Of a stretch of 64,000 bases of DNA, positions 23,723 to 33,314 are shown in pieces. Numbering within the stretch: position 1 is the first letter of the stretch; each line of letters starts with the position of its first letter. A program made the position numbers and the translations under genes. This stretch comes from Paenibacillus sp. 19GGS1-52. Its GTDB lineage: Bacteria > Bacillota > Bacilli > Paenibacillales > Paenibacillaceae. Below the pieces are notes generated by a model that had not been told where the DNA came from, searched no databases, and saw only the letters and a list, made by a program, of their open reading frames with translations. Where the stretch lies: the NCBI RefSeq assembly GCF_022369515.1, contig NZ_CP059724.1, positions 4,588,001-4,652,000 of the forward strand, in the 5' to 3' direction.

Positions 23723-25030
23723 TCAAGCTGGTTTCTTGCGCTCCATATAATAATAAATCGGGAGCCCAATCAATGTGATCCCGATGCCAACTAGCGAACG
23801 AATTGGATCACTGATAATAGTGCTGACTATAATATATCCTCCGCCAACAACGCCTATGATTGGGGTTATCGGGTAGAAGGGAACCTTATATCTTCCTTTT
23901 TGGGAAGGTATTTTTTTGCGTAAAATAAATACACCGAACACACCCATTGTGAAGAAAATCCATAACACAAAGACCAATAAATCAGTCAACGTATTAAAGG
24001 TACCCGAGAAAATATAGATAACCGCCAGCAGGCCTTGAAATATTAGCGCATTAGCAGGAGTCTGGAACTTGGGATGGATACTTTTCAACGTACGTGAAAA
24101 AGGAATCTGCCCTCTTTCCCCCATCGCCTGAGGCACTCTAGCTGCTGTCATTAAATAGCCGTTAAGCGCACCCAACACAGACACGATAATACCCGCTGTT
24201 ATAAATGCTGCTCCTCCACTGCCGAACAACGCTTCCGCCGCATCTGCACCTGGAGTTTTGGAGGTTATGATCGCCTCGTACGGCAGCACCTGAAAGATGG
24301 CTATATTAAATAATACATAGACAACAATGACGAAGATAACACCGATGGAGATTACTTTGGGCAGCGTCTTAGACGGGTCCTTCATTTCCCCCGCCATATT
24401 CGTCACCCCAATCCAGCCGTCGTAGGCCCACAGCGTACCAAGGATCGCTACACCAAAACCTGCTCCAGATACCGATGCCTGAATGCCGCTAAAGCCCGGT
24501 GCCAAATCCGAGATTAGGCCGAAGGCTACAATACCCACCACCGGGATGAGCTTGCCCACGGTTGCTACCGTCTGGATAATCCCACCGAATTTAGTGGCGA
24601 TCACATTCATGATCAGGATAAAAGCCAGTATGAATACAGCAAGCAGCTTCTGCTGCAGCCCATTCATGGGAATGAAGAAATTGGAATACGTAGCAAACGC
24701 GATAGCTAGCGCCGCAACCGAAGCTGGATAAGCGATCACAGCCTGTACCCAACCTAGCAGAAACCCGAAGACACTTCCGTACAATTCCCCAAGATAGGTG
24801 TATAACCCTCCAGATTTCGGGATGGCAGCTGCAATTTCCGCTACGGATAACGCCGAAGCCAATGTGATCACCCCACCAACAACCCAAGCAAGAATGCCCA
24901 TTACTGGAGTGCCGGCATTGCTTAACACAATTCCCGGCTTTAGAAAAATCCCCGATCCGATAATCATCCCCACGACGATTGCCAAAGCTTCAATAAAGGT
25001 TATAGATTTTTTGAGTATACTCTTTTCCAT
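23723..25030 (-). CDS. APC-family amino acid transporter (SteT/LAT-like)
   Basis: 435 residues with about 12 hydrophobic spans. The start FIEALAIVVGMIIGSGIFLKPG is the GSGIF motif of the APC superfamily, followed by AIPKSGGLYTYLGELYG and LWAYDGWIGVTNMAGEMKDP, as in the serine/threonine exchanger SteT and LAT-like antiporters. It should exchange or import a small amino acid across the membrane. It is monocistronic, facing the AraC gene and sharing its terminator. The substrate is not certain from sequence alone. Confidence 0.88.
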   Translation of the reverse strand: MEKSILKKSITFIEALAIVVGMIIGSGIFLKPGIVLSNAGTPVMGILAWVVGGVITLASALSVAEIAAAIPKSGGLYTYLGELYGSVFGFLLGWVQAVIAYPASVAALAIAFATYSNFFIPMNGLQQKLLAVFILAFILIMNVIATKFGGIIQTVATVGKLIPVVGIVAFGLISDLAPGFSGIQASVSGAGFGVAILGTLWAYDGWIGVTNMAGEMKDPSKTLPKVISIGVIFVIVVYVLFNIAIFQVLPYEAIITSKTPGADAAEALFGSGGAAFITAGIIVSVLGALNGYLMTAARVPQAMGERGQIPFSRTLKSIHPKFQTPANALIFQGLLAVIYIFSGTFNTLTDLLVFVLWIFFTMGVFGVFILRKKIPSQKGRYKVPFYPITPIIGVVGGGYIIVSTIISDPIRSLVGIGITLIGLPIYYYMERKKPA

Positions 25031-25143
25031 AGATTCTCAATGACCCTTTCTCTGTATAAAACTATTAGCAAAACAATACATAAATTATAGCTTACACCAT
25101 TATGTAATTTATGATTGTGAAATAGTTTACAAAGATGAACGAA

Positions 25144-26043
25144 CTATCGAGCATGTGCCTCTTGTATAACTTGTTCGATAAACTCCATCATTGACTTAGC
25201 TTTCTGCTCATCAACCGTTAGGACGCTTGCAATCATGGTCGAAGGATCAAGTGGCAGTCCGGAGGCGAACTTCGTATCTGTAATATCTAATCCTACAACT
25301 TCTTGAAGATTACTCTCTAGATTCTTAGCCTTCTTTAGCCGTACATCCTCACTAGGAATTCCTCTGGCGGCAACAACAGCATCCAGATTACGCAGGCCTG
25401 CCTGCTGTCCAATCCATTGGAATGCAGCTTCATCCATAATCAGAATATCCGGCGGATCAGCGGCTAACTGAACAATAGCTTTTTGTTGATAGTTCATATC
25501 TATTGAACCATTTTCCGTAACGGGTAAATAGACTATCTGCGTTTCCACCCGCTTCCACTTTGGATATAGCGCAATAAACGCCTCTTCCAATGCCGTGTTT
25601 TCGGCTTCAGAATCATGTAACATATAATTGCCTACGAACATAACCTTCGCATCTATAGGTGGTAAAGAAGCTAAATATTTCTGATTCTGCACATGCGAAT
25701 AAATACCTCTTCCAGCAACGATGAGGACGATCACTACAATGAAGGCTAGTATCGTATGCATTTTGTACAATCGGAAAAAGTGTTCTACTTTGCGTGCGAT
25801 GCCGGTAAATCGGCCCCATTTATTCAACCTGAGGTTCTCCGCCGCCTGGATTTCCTGTTGATCCAAGGAAGCGAGAATGAATTTATAGGCTTGAAATTCT
25901 TCTTCATAGGATTGCTTATCTCCTTCAGCGGAAACAGAGCGCATCCGTTTCAGAAGCAGATCGAACCGCTTGTCCAATTCCTCACGCGTGATGTTCTCAG
26001 ACAAATTCAAGCGTTCATAGGTTTGCTTCAGTTGCTCATTCAT
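25144..26043 (-). CDS. Membrane-anchored protein with an extracytoplasmic binding-protein-like domain
   Basis: 299 residues. The first ~60 residues are a charged helical region (RLNLSENITREELDKRF), resembling a J-like or coiled-coil domain. One membrane helix lies at about residues 95-115 (ILAFIVVIVLIVAGRGIYS). The rest, outside, looks like part of a periplasmic-binding fold (AKVMFVGNYML, PPDILIMDEAAFQWIGQQ). It could sense a ligand or act with the kinase hybrid upstream on the same strand, 42 bp away. I do not recognise the family. Confidence 0.65.
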   Translation of the reverse strand: MNEQLKQTYERLNLSENITREELDKRFDLLLKRMRSVSAEGDKQSYEEEFQAYKFILASLDQQEIQAAENLRLNKWGRFTGIARKVEHFFRLYKMHTILAFIVVIVLIVAGRGIYSHVQNQKYLASLPPIDAKVMFVGNYMLHDSEAENTALEEAFIALYPKWKRVETQIVYLPVTENGSIDMNYQQKAIVQLAADPPDILIMDEAAFQWIGQQAGLRNLDAVVAARGIPSEDVRLKKAKNLESNLQEVVGLDITDTKFASGLPLDPSTMIASVLTVDEQKAKSMMEFIEQVIQEAHAR

Positions 26044-26085
26044 GTATGAGATTCTCCTTTCATTTATCAGCAGCAGGAGTGACTT

Positions 26086-29000
26086 TTATTGATTCAAGAT
26101 AATCTTAACGATTGTCCCCTTACCCTGCGTACTTGTAACGGATATCGTACCTTGGTGACTCGCAATTATTTTGTAGCTGACCATTAAACCTAACCCCATG
26201 CTATCTTCTTTTGTCGAATATATGGTAGCCCCCAGGTTGACTAGCTTGTCCTCAGGAATACCGATCCCATTATCGCTAAAAATAATGTTTACTGATTCAT
26301 CATCGTTGACCTTCACTTTAATTAACAAATCTCCTCCAGTTGGCATGGCCTCAATACCATTCCTGATAATGTTGCTAAATACAATTTTGAGTTGATTGGG
26401 AACACAGTTGACGAAAGGCACAAGATCGGCAAATTTCGTTATCATCTCTACATTAAAGACCGTTGCCTGTGGTTCATACATGGAGATGACTTCCTGCAAT
26501 ATGTGCACTACATCATTTTGTTCAAAATGCTGCTTCTGCGGACTAGCCAGGATTAGTAATTCATCCGTTATCGCTTCTATTTTCCCTAGCTTCGAAGTTA
26601 TGATGTCCGTATCATGAATCTCCTGTTCAATGCCCGCTGCCAAGAGGCCTATAACTGAGAGCATCTCCGAGGAATGTAATAATTCCAGCTTATTCTTTTG
26701 TTCCGTGAAATCTTCAGACATTCTTGCATTCTTAAATTCAGTAATGTCGATTAACGTAACAACAATTCCTTGATTGAGAGAATCGTATGCTAAATAAGGT
26801 AGTAGAATGATGCTGAACCACTTATCATTTGAATTCCGAATTTCTTTTTTGACAGCTTCACCCGAAAAGAGTACTTTCATTGCATCTGACATCAATTGGT
26901 CATACTGTAAATTATGTTGGATCTCGCCAATGGAACGCCCTATGTCCATGTCTGCCAAATTGATTTCTTTCCTAACTGCAGGTGTAAATTTACGTATATT
27001 CATCTTGGCATCCAGAAATATAGTCGCAATATTGGTATTGTTAAAAAAATTGGAGATATCATTATTTGAATCGGTCAATTCCTGAATCTTCGTCTGATAT
27101 TCTTGATTGACGACCATTAATTCTTCGTTTCCTGACTGCAACTCTTCATTTGTACTTTGCAGTTCCTCATTAGAAACAATCAATTCTTCATTGACCATTC
27201 CTAACTCTTCGTTAGAGGTCTCTAATTCTTCGTTGTACACCTCTAACTTCGCATTAGCCGTCTGTAGTAATTCTCTTGCATGAACCAATTCTTGATCCAG
27301 CTCCTGAATGTGGTCATTCATATGTTTCTCCGAAAATTGATGACTCTGTATCAAGACTTCATCTATTTTATCCTTGCCAGGAGCTTCTTTCTGTTTAGTT
27401 GCATCTTCAAAGAATATAATCATCAATTTGTCATCTACCGAGTCGATAGAGAATGACTTTGCTCTCAAATGAATAGAATGTCCCTGATGACTATCCTTTA
27501 TGGCCACATCCCTATAAACAATTTCCTTAAGTTCTTTTCTCGCTTTATGAAGCAAACTCCCAATAACAACGCCCAAATATTCTGGAACCAGCTTAAACAA
27601 ATTAAGGGTTGGTTTACCTTTAGGGAAGACTAAATATTGGTTAGCATTCCCATTGATATGGATGATATCGTTATTATTATCAATAATGATGCATGCAGTC
27701 ACATATTCTTCGATCAGCTTGGTATAGACGGTTTCCAATTTAAGAATTCGTTCCGCTTCCTTTAATCTTACAATCACATTATTTCTGTGACTCATTTTTT
27801 TCTCATTCACATGATCCGTAATACCAAAGGAACCCGCTGCCGATGAAGAACCGATTACCTTGTGGTGATATATATTCCAGCGATTATCCAAAGGTGAGAA
27901 TAGATTGGTTAGTTTCCCTAACGTTTCGCTTGGACCTAGAAAGAGATAAGCATCTGATTTTAATGAAAAGTGAAACAGTGAGATTACCTTTTTCTGAATA
28001 GTTTGTTGTAAATAAATTAATAAATTACGACATAAGATTAAATCGAGCTGGGTAAACGGAGGATCACTCACTAAATTGTGCTGAGCGAAAATGACCATCT
28101 GTCTAATTTCCTTATTTACTTTATACTCATTTCCTTGACGGGTGAAGTAAGTTTCCAAATGCTCCTCCGGCACGTTCTTGGCAATGATGTCAGAATATAC
28201 CCCTTTGCTAGCAAATTGAATAGACTCCTTATCCAAATCGGTGGCAAAGATGGTCACGTCAAAGGTTTCTTCAATTTCCTCCATATATTTTCTAATTATA
28301 ATGGCCAAGGTGTAGACTTCTTCTCCAGTAGAACAGCCAGCGACCCAGACCCTGATTTGCTTCTCTACCCCTCGTTGCTCAAAGATGATAGGTAGAACCT
28401 TGTCTGCAAGAATCGCGAATGCGACCGGATCACGAAAAAATTGCGTCACTCCAATTAATAAATCCTTTTGCAAAGCAGTGACCTCATTGGAATGATTATA
28501 TAAATATTGATTGTATTCCTTGAGATATTGAAATTGTTGAATCCCCATCCGTCTTTGAATACGACGCATAATACTAGCCTGCTTATAAACAGAGAAATCC
28601 ACACCCGCAGACTGCTTCAGGATCGAAAATAATGTACTTAATTGTTCGTCAATCGATTGTTTAGTCTGATTCATATAGAAATCAATGTATTCAACAATAT
28701 GTCCTGGCATTTCCTCCGGAGCAAGCAAATAATCGGTCTGATCAATTTCGATATCTGTTCCGGTTAAGCGAACAGGATTGGTCGTATCCGTTTCCTCAAC
28801 AATGATTAGACCATTTGCCTTTGAAATCCTTTCAATACCAAGTGTACCGTCTCTGCCCTCACCAGTAAAAAGGATAGCGATAGAATTGCTGCCAAAACTG
28901 TCAGTAAGTGAATACATAAACCGATCAGCAGATAAATCGTTACCTTTGTTAGTAGAATAATCCGTTAAACTTATTGTTCTAGATTGAAAGCTAATATCAT

Positions 29001-29286
29001 GATGGGGTGGCAACAAATAAATACAATCCGTATGAATTTCCATCTGATCTACTGCATGAAAAATCATCATATGGGTATGCTTTGAGAGCCGTTCTAGTGG
29101 AAATAAATCCGATTGGATAGAATCATGGTGGGCAATGAAATAGGTAAGTCCATGGACGATATCCAGATGATCCAGAAATTGCTCCAGTCCTTCCAACTTT
29201 TCTGGTGAAGCTACAATGCCCACCACGCTAAATTCTTTGATCCTATCATATTCAGGATTATTCTGATAATTTATTATTTTTTCCAT
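26086..29286 (-). CDS. CheB-CheR-PAS histidine-kinase hybrid lacking the H-box histidine
   Basis: 1066 residues. Residues ~1-215 are CheB methylesterase-like with the GEGRDGTLG aspartate motif, but GIVASPEK replaces the usual GASxGG serine loop. Residues ~220-490 are CheR methyltransferase-like (QFFRDPVAFAIL, WVAGCSTGEEVYTLAI, LILCRNLLIYL). Then come PAS domains and a long coiled coil rich in SNEELQ, TNEELQ and GNEEL. At the end is a HATPase domain with NIIRNGIEAM, DNGIGIPEDK and MGLGLMVSYKI. The dimerisation segment reads LAAGIEQEIHDTD where a kinase normally has GIAHE: the histidine is replaced. Such CheB/CheR-PAS-kinase fusions occur in many bacteria and feed stress-response networks. It precedes the 299-aa protein on the same strand. 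Confidence 0.85.
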   Translation of the reverse strand: MEKIINYQNNPEYDRIKEFSVVGIVASPEKLEGLEQFLDHLDIVHGLTYFIAHHDSIQSDLFPLERLSKHTHMMIFHAVDQMEIHTDCIYLLPPHHDISFQSRTISLTDYSTNKGNDLSADRFMYSLTDSFGSNSIAILFTGEGRDGTLGIERISKANGLIIVEETDTTNPVRLTGTDIEIDQTDYLLAPEEMPGHIVEYIDFYMNQTKQSIDEQLSTLFSILKQSAGVDFSVYKQASIMRRIQRRMGIQQFQYLKEYNQYLYNHSNEVTALQKDLLIGVTQFFRDPVAFAILADKVLPIIFEQRGVEKQIRVWVAGCSTGEEVYTLAIIIRKYMEEIEETFDVTIFATDLDKESIQFASKGVYSDIIAKNVPEEHLETYFTRQGNEYKVNKEIRQMVIFAQHNLVSDPPFTQLDLILCRNLLIYLQQTIQKKVISLFHFSLKSDAYLFLGPSETLGKLTNLFSPLDNRWNIYHHKVIGSSSAAGSFGITDHVNEKKMSHRNNVIVRLKEAERILKLETVYTKLIEEYVTACIIIDNNNDIIHINGNANQYLVFPKGKPTLNLFKLVPEYLGVVIGSLLHKARKELKEIVYRDVAIKDSHQGHSIHLRAKSFSIDSVDDKLMIIFFEDATKQKEAPGKDKIDEVLIQSHQFSEKHMNDHIQELDQELVHARELLQTANAKLEVYNEELETSNEELGMVNEELIVSNEELQSTNEELQSGNEELMVVNQEYQTKIQELTDSNNDISNFFNNTNIATIFLDAKMNIRKFTPAVRKEINLADMDIGRSIGEIQHNLQYDQLMSDAMKVLFSGEAVKKEIRNSNDKWFSIILLPYLAYDSLNQGIVVTLIDITEFKNARMSEDFTEQKNKLELLHSSEMLSVIGLLAAGIEQEIHDTDIITSKLGKIEAITDELLILASPQKQHFEQNDVVHILQEVISMYEPQATVFNVEMITKFADLVPFVNCVPNQLKIVFSNIIRNGIEAMPTGGDLLIKVKVNDDESVNIIFSDNGIGIPEDKLVNLGATIYSTKEDSMGLGLMVSYKIIASHQGTISVTSTQGKGTIVKIILNQ

Positions 29287-29521
29287 TAGACATGATCATT
29301 ATCCTTTCCTGTATATCTAAAATATAAGTCGAAATTCATAATTAAAGCTTATCACCCGTTGTTATAATAATAACATAAATTGATAATTCAAATGAAAATA
29401 AGGATGATAGGCTTCTTTCGGTGCGTTCATTAAATCTAGAGTTACGCTCCTTCTTCCCTCCAGATTATGCTAATATGGGTCTAACCACACATTCGAGTAT
29501 ACAGGAGCTGCTGTAATAACG
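29287..29521. other. Intergenic region, no gene seen
   Basis: Divergent region between the kinase hybrid and the truncated AraC-type gene. No clear promoter or repeat stood out. Confidence 0.4.
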
Positions 29522-29884
29522 ATGAAGGTACTAGATACTCATGCAATAGGTGAAGTTAAATCGTCGTTTGAACAGGAGACCCACCGCATCGCAAGCTTAA
29601 TCGACGCCAATACTTCACAGGACGGGACTCATGAAGCACGCATTCCGGGGCTGTACTTGAATCGCTATTCACGGACAGAGGATGCGGATTATATTAATAC
29701 GATGTACTGGCCCATTATTGGCGTTGCGGCTCAAGGTAAAAAAGTGATTACCGTAGGCCAGAAGGTTCATGAGTACGGCTCTTACTTATCGGGCATTGTT
29801 CTTGAAGTGGGCATGTTCTTGCCCATTCTCGGCAATGGGACCAAGTTCTTGTCCAAAGAAAAGGACAAGAACTTGGTCCCTTAA
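29522..29884 (+). pseudogene. AraC_N-type regulator, truncated
   Basis: 120 residues. The first ~100 residues match the N-terminal domain of the AraC_N group (IPGLYLNRYSR, IGVAAQGKKVITVGQKVHEY). The helix-turn-helix half is missing; the frame instead runs into an 18-bp perfect palindrome and ends within it (TKFLSKEKDKNLVP). It is therefore a broken regulator or the scar of a rearrangement. RBS AGGAGCTG precedes the ATG. Confidence 0.7.
29837..29880. repeat. 18-bp perfect palindrome with 8-nt loop
   Basis: GGGACCAAGTTCTTGTCC, AAAGAAAA, GGACAAGAACTTGGTCCC. It lies at the 3' end of the truncated AraC gene. No T-run follows on either strand, so it is not a standard terminator; it may mark the joint of a lost mobile element. 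Confidence 0.8.
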
Positions 29885-30165
29885 AACAGAAAACCCGCGC
29901 GGGGCGTGGGCGTGTCATCCAATCCTGCTACTGCTGCTTGTCTCTGATGATTCTGTAAATATCTTAGAGCATCTGCTTGTCCATACATGTGATATATTCT
30001 GAGGACTTGAAGAATTGGGACAGCTTTTCGATCTGAGTTGTTCGGAATCCCTACCCTACAATATACCGATCCTTGTTCTCTTGAGGAAATATTATCGATA
30101 GTAACTCTACGACAGAATGTAGCCTTGTTTATATCAATCACCTCCATAGCTTCTGTTGCTGTCAT
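29881..30165 (-). CDS. Small unknown protein downstream of a c-di-AMP riboswitch-like leader
   Basis: 94 residues, not recognised. It starts MTATEAMEVIDINKATFCRR, has a helical middle (LQVLRIYHMYGQADALRYLQNHQRQ) and ends PRAGFLF. The ribosome site GGGGGGATAGTAGGTGAA precedes the ATG. Its only notable context is the leader at 30283-30395 on the same strand, 118 bp upstream. The stop is one base off the inverted repeat at 29837-29880. It may be real or a chance frame. Confidence 0.45.
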   Translation of the reverse strand: MTATEAMEVIDINKATFCRRVTIDNISSREQGSVYCRVGIPNNSDRKAVPILQVLRIYHMYGQADALRYLQNHQRQAAVAGLDDTPTPRAGFLF

Positions 30166-30282
30166 TTCACCTACTATCCCCCCTTTATAAACATAAATAA
30201 ACTAATCATCAATATCTTGTTTGGCCTGTCGAAAATATCACCCTGTCTCAAAAGAACTCTGTGTATTTATTAAGCGATTCGG

Positions 30283-30395
30283 AGATAATGCATCCACTAC
30301 TGACCAGCTTAACTGACGGACTCGGGCGAGAAGTTACCCTACTACTAAAATATTTCATGGTTCGCCTCAATTGACTCCCTCCCCCGCTCTCCAAT
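30283..30395 (-). ncRNA. c-di-AMP (ydaO-type) riboswitch-like element, degenerate
   Basis: Minus strand: GCGGGGGAGGGAGTCAATTG, GGCGAACC, GTAGTAGGGTAACTTC, CCCGAGTCCGTCAGTTAAGC, TGGTCAGTAGTGGATG. Compared with the clean copy at 39643-39755, conserved blocks deviate: GGGGGAACC is GGGGGAGGG, GAATC is GAACC and GCTAACCTCGT is GTTAAGCTGGT. It may be a decayed copy or a variant. No terminator follows before the 94-aa ORF. Confidence 0.6.
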
Positions 30396-30435
30396 CTACC
30401 AAACTAAAGTTGATAGAAAATTCTTGATACTCTCC

Positions 30436-30464
30436 TTGGTGTTACATAAGATTTAAGGTACAAT
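30436..30464 (+). promoter_or_regulatory. Promoter of the Na+/H+ antiporter gene
   Basis: TTGGTG (30436-30441), 17-bp spacer, TACAAT (30459-30464), about 50 bp before the start codon. It diverges from the riboswitch-like leader. Confidence 0.6.
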
Positions 30465-30512
30465 GTAAAAAAATCCTAAATACAGTCCAAATCCTATTCT
30501 ATGAGGTGTCTC

Positions 30513-31754
30513 ATGCATCATTTCAACGAAGTCTTTATTCAAATTTTGATTTTGCTTGCTATTTCGATGGGAGTTATTGCGGTTACCAAAAAAATAAATC
30601 AGCCCTATTCCATCGCGCTGGTTCTGGTAGGACTTCTACTTGGAGTCATTCATGTACCTATTTTAGAGGATGCTGAAGTATTTATTACGCAATCTCATAT
30701 CTTTCAAGCGATTATTATTTCCTTATTTCTACCCATACTATTAGGGGATGCCGCACTGAAACTCCCGTACTCTCACCTTCGCGAGCAAAGAAAACCAGTG
30801 CTGGCATTAGCCTTTGGTGGAACCTTGCTTTCCTTTCTCATCATCGCCCTTGCTGGTTATTGGATTCTGGGGTTGCCCTTAGTTGTTGCCTTCACCTTTG
30901 CAGCTCTTATGAGCGCCACGGACCCCATCAGTGTAATTTCTATCTTCAAATCTTTGGGTGTTCCGAAGAATATTGTCACGATTATCGAAGGTGAATCGCT
31001 CTTTAATGACGGGATTGCTGTCGTGCTGTTTCAAATTTCATCGGTATACTTACTGTCTTATATGGAGATGGGCTGGTCAGGGATTGGCAGTGGTCTTCTG
31101 CTATTTTTACAGTTTGGACTCGGAGGGATTATTATTGGAGCCATCATGGGCTATCTTTTTTCCCAGCTCATACGATTCTACGATGACTATCCGCTGGAAA
31201 TCGGCTTTTCCATGCTACTTTTCTTTGGTAGTTATTTTATTGCCGAGCATTTTCAAGTATCCGGGGTTATAGCCGTTGTGGTAGGTGGTTTAATATTTGG
31301 TAACTACGGCGCGAGGATAGGGATGTCAGAAACAACAAAGATGAATATTAATTCGTTCTGGGATGTAATAACGCTATTAGCGAACTCTTTGATTTTTTTA
31401 ATGATTGGACTTGAAATTAAAAACATAAATTTCTCGGATAAATGGGGACTAATTGTGTGTTCGATCTTAATTGTACTCCTTGGCAGAACAATTGCTCTTT
31501 ATGCAAGTCTTCAATTTCTGAAGAACTTCCCAGCTTCATGGAAGGCTGTATTAAATTGGGGGGGGCTAAAGGGTAGTCTTTCCATTGCACTTGCACTTAG
31601 TTTGCCCATATCCTTCGAAGGAAGGGAAAATATCTTGGTGCTAACCTTCAGTGTAGTTCTGTTCTCCCTACTAGTCCAAGGGTTGTCGATTAAACCTTTA
31701 GTGACACGATTGGGATTAACGCGGGGGAAGAAGCCTGATGAAATTACAAAATGA
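30513..31754 (+). CDS. Na+(K+)/H+ antiporter, CPA1 family (NhaP-like)
   Basis: 413 residues from the ATG at 30513, behind GAGGTGTC; the ATG at 30501 belongs to that site region. About 12 hydrophobic spans. SATDPISVISIFKSLGVP and EGESLFNDGIAVVLF are the ion-binding motifs of NhaP-type antiporters. It should expel Na+ or K+ in exchange for protons. It is followed by a terminator shared with ktrB, and it is the first of the osmotic/ion genes in this stretch. Confidence 0.9.
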   Translation: MHHFNEVFIQILILLAISMGVIAVTKKINQPYSIALVLVGLLLGVIHVPILEDAEVFITQSHIFQAIIISLFLPILLGDAALKLPYSHLREQRKPVLALAFGGTLLSFLIIALAGYWILGLPLVVAFTFAALMSATDPISVISIFKSLGVPKNIVTIIEGESLFNDGIAVVLFQISSVYLLSYMEMGWSGIGSGLLLFLQFGLGGIIIGAIMGYLFSQLIRFYDDYPLEIGFSMLLFFGSYFIAEHFQVSGVIAVVVGGLIFGNYGARIGMSETTKMNINSFWDVITLLANSLIFLMIGLEIKNINFSDKWGLIVCSILIVLLGRTIALYASLQFLKNFPASWKAVLNWGGLKGSLSIALALSLPISFEGRENILVLTFSVVLFSLLVQGLSIKPLVTRLGLTRGKKPDEITK

Positions 31755-31801
31755 ACTTCCACATATTTTTCATGTAGCCGATTAATCTAATACTAAAACA
31801 C

Positions 31802-31842
31802 AAAACCCTGACGACCATATAATGACGGTTGTCAGGGTTTCC
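31802..31842. terminator. Convergent terminator
   Basis: AAACCCTGACGACC pairs with GGTTGTCAGGGTTT around ATATAATGAC (positions ~31804-31840). It lies between the antiporter and ktrB. Confidence 0.8.
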
Positions 31843-31850
31843 CGCTTAAC

Positions 31851-33209
31851 CTAGCCAATCAGCAATTTTTCTTCCGGATAACGATACTTTTGTTTGATGG
31901 TTCTTTGCGCCAGTGCAAAAGCCAAGGTTAACGGCCCAAGTCTGCCAATAAACATTGTAATAACAATGATTAATTTCCCAGCAGGTGAAAGCTCTGAGGT
32001 TAACCCCAAAGACAGACCTACTGTGCCAAACGCAGATGTTGCTTCAAACAGCAGTGATAAAAAATCACTATTATTATGGTATTCAGTAATCGTTAAGAGA
32101 AATGTAGCTGCAATTACTACTCCCATAGAAATAGCCATTACTGCTAGTGCTCTAAAAATCACTTGCTGAGAGATACGTTTTTTCAAAAGCTGAACATCTT
32201 CCGAGCCTTTGACTGATGCCAAAATACTTAATGCTAGTACAGCAAAGGTACTAGTCTTGATGCCTCCACCAGTCGAACCTGAGGATGCCCCTATAAACAT
32301 TAGAAAAATCATAAAAAACTGGGAAGTTGGCAACATATTAGAAATGTTAATGGTATTGAAACCTGCCGTTCGTGTAACTACACTTTGAAAGTATCCAGCC
32401 CATATCCTGTCGCTCCAAGAAAGTGTGCCAAACGTTTTGGTATTAAAAAGTTCAATCAGGAATATTACTAGAAAGCCAACCAAACTAAGTAGTCCGGAAG
32501 TAATTAAAACTACTTTTGTATGAAAGGATAGGTCTCTCCAGTGTCTCTTTCGGTATAGATCCAGAATCACAGTAAATCCAATGCCTCCAATAATAAATAG
32601 AAAAGAGATAACTATATTTATTAGAGGGTCTCCAACATGACGATTCAAACTATCCGACCAAAGCGCAAATCCAGCATTATTAAATGCTGAAATAGAATGA
32701 AAAAAACCGTAGTAGAGCGCCCTTATAACGCCCATTTCATTTGACCAACGAATAGTTAATAATAAGGCGCCAAAACTCTCAACAATGAATGCAATATAGA
32801 AGATGTTAAGCGATAACCGTACAACCCCTTCTGTACTTACTGAATTCGTGGATTGTTGGATAAGCAGTCTGTCTTTTAATCCAATCTTCTTTCCCATCAC
32901 CACTGCTATTAGTACACCAAAGGTCATAAACCCCAATCCACCTATTTGAATCAGGACTAGGATTACGATCTGACCAAAGTGGGAGAAGTCCGTGCCCGTA
33001 TTAAGAACAACTAATCCAGTTACGCAAATTGCTGAAGTTGAAGTAAAAAAGGCATTCAGCCATCCTACACTGATTCCTGTAGATGATGAAATCGGCATTG
33101 CAAGTATTATTGCTCCTATAAAAATTAAAATAGCAAACCCCAAGAGAATTATCCTTGAAGGAGTCAAGTTTAGTTTCTTCATCACCTTTGGAGAATATTT
33201 TGAAAACAT
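31851..33209 (-). CDS. ktrB: K+ uptake channel subunit, KtrB/TrkH family
   Basis: 452 residues, the length expected of KtrB. Four P-loop segments of the Trk/Ktr fold are visible: TSTSAICVTGLV, SAFNNAGFAL, VTRTAGFNTI and ATSAFGTVGLSLG. It forms the K+ path, driven by Na+ or the membrane potential. The partner nucleotide-binding subunit KtrA is not in this window, so it must lie elsewhere. In Bacillus, KtrB with KtrA/C/D functions in osmotic K+ uptake and is repressed by c-di-AMP. Confidence 0.92.
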   Translation of the reverse strand: MFSKYSPKVMKKLNLTPSRIILLGFAILIFIGAIILAMPISSSTGISVGWLNAFFTSTSAICVTGLVVLNTGTDFSHFGQIVILVLIQIGGLGFMTFGVLIAVVMGKKIGLKDRLLIQQSTNSVSTEGVVRLSLNIFYIAFIVESFGALLLTIRWSNEMGVIRALYYGFFHSISAFNNAGFALWSDSLNRHVGDPLINIVISFLFIIGGIGFTVILDLYRKRHWRDLSFHTKVVLITSGLLSLVGFLVIFLIELFNTKTFGTLSWSDRIWAGYFQSVVTRTAGFNTINISNMLPTSQFFMIFLMFIGASSGSTGGGIKTSTFAVLALSILASVKGSEDVQLLKKRISQQVIFRALAVMAISMGVVIAATFLLTITEYHNNSDFLSLLFEATSAFGTVGLSLGLTSELSPAGKLIIVITMFIGRLGPLTLAFALAQRTIKQKYRYPEEKLLIG

Positions 33210-33314
33210 TTTTTCTGCTCCTGTTGGTTAGTTTTATGTGTGTATGGTATAAAGTCTTTCAGCCGCTTGATATGAAATGTTAATGAATCGCCTATTGGGT
33301 CCTTGATTGTGAGA

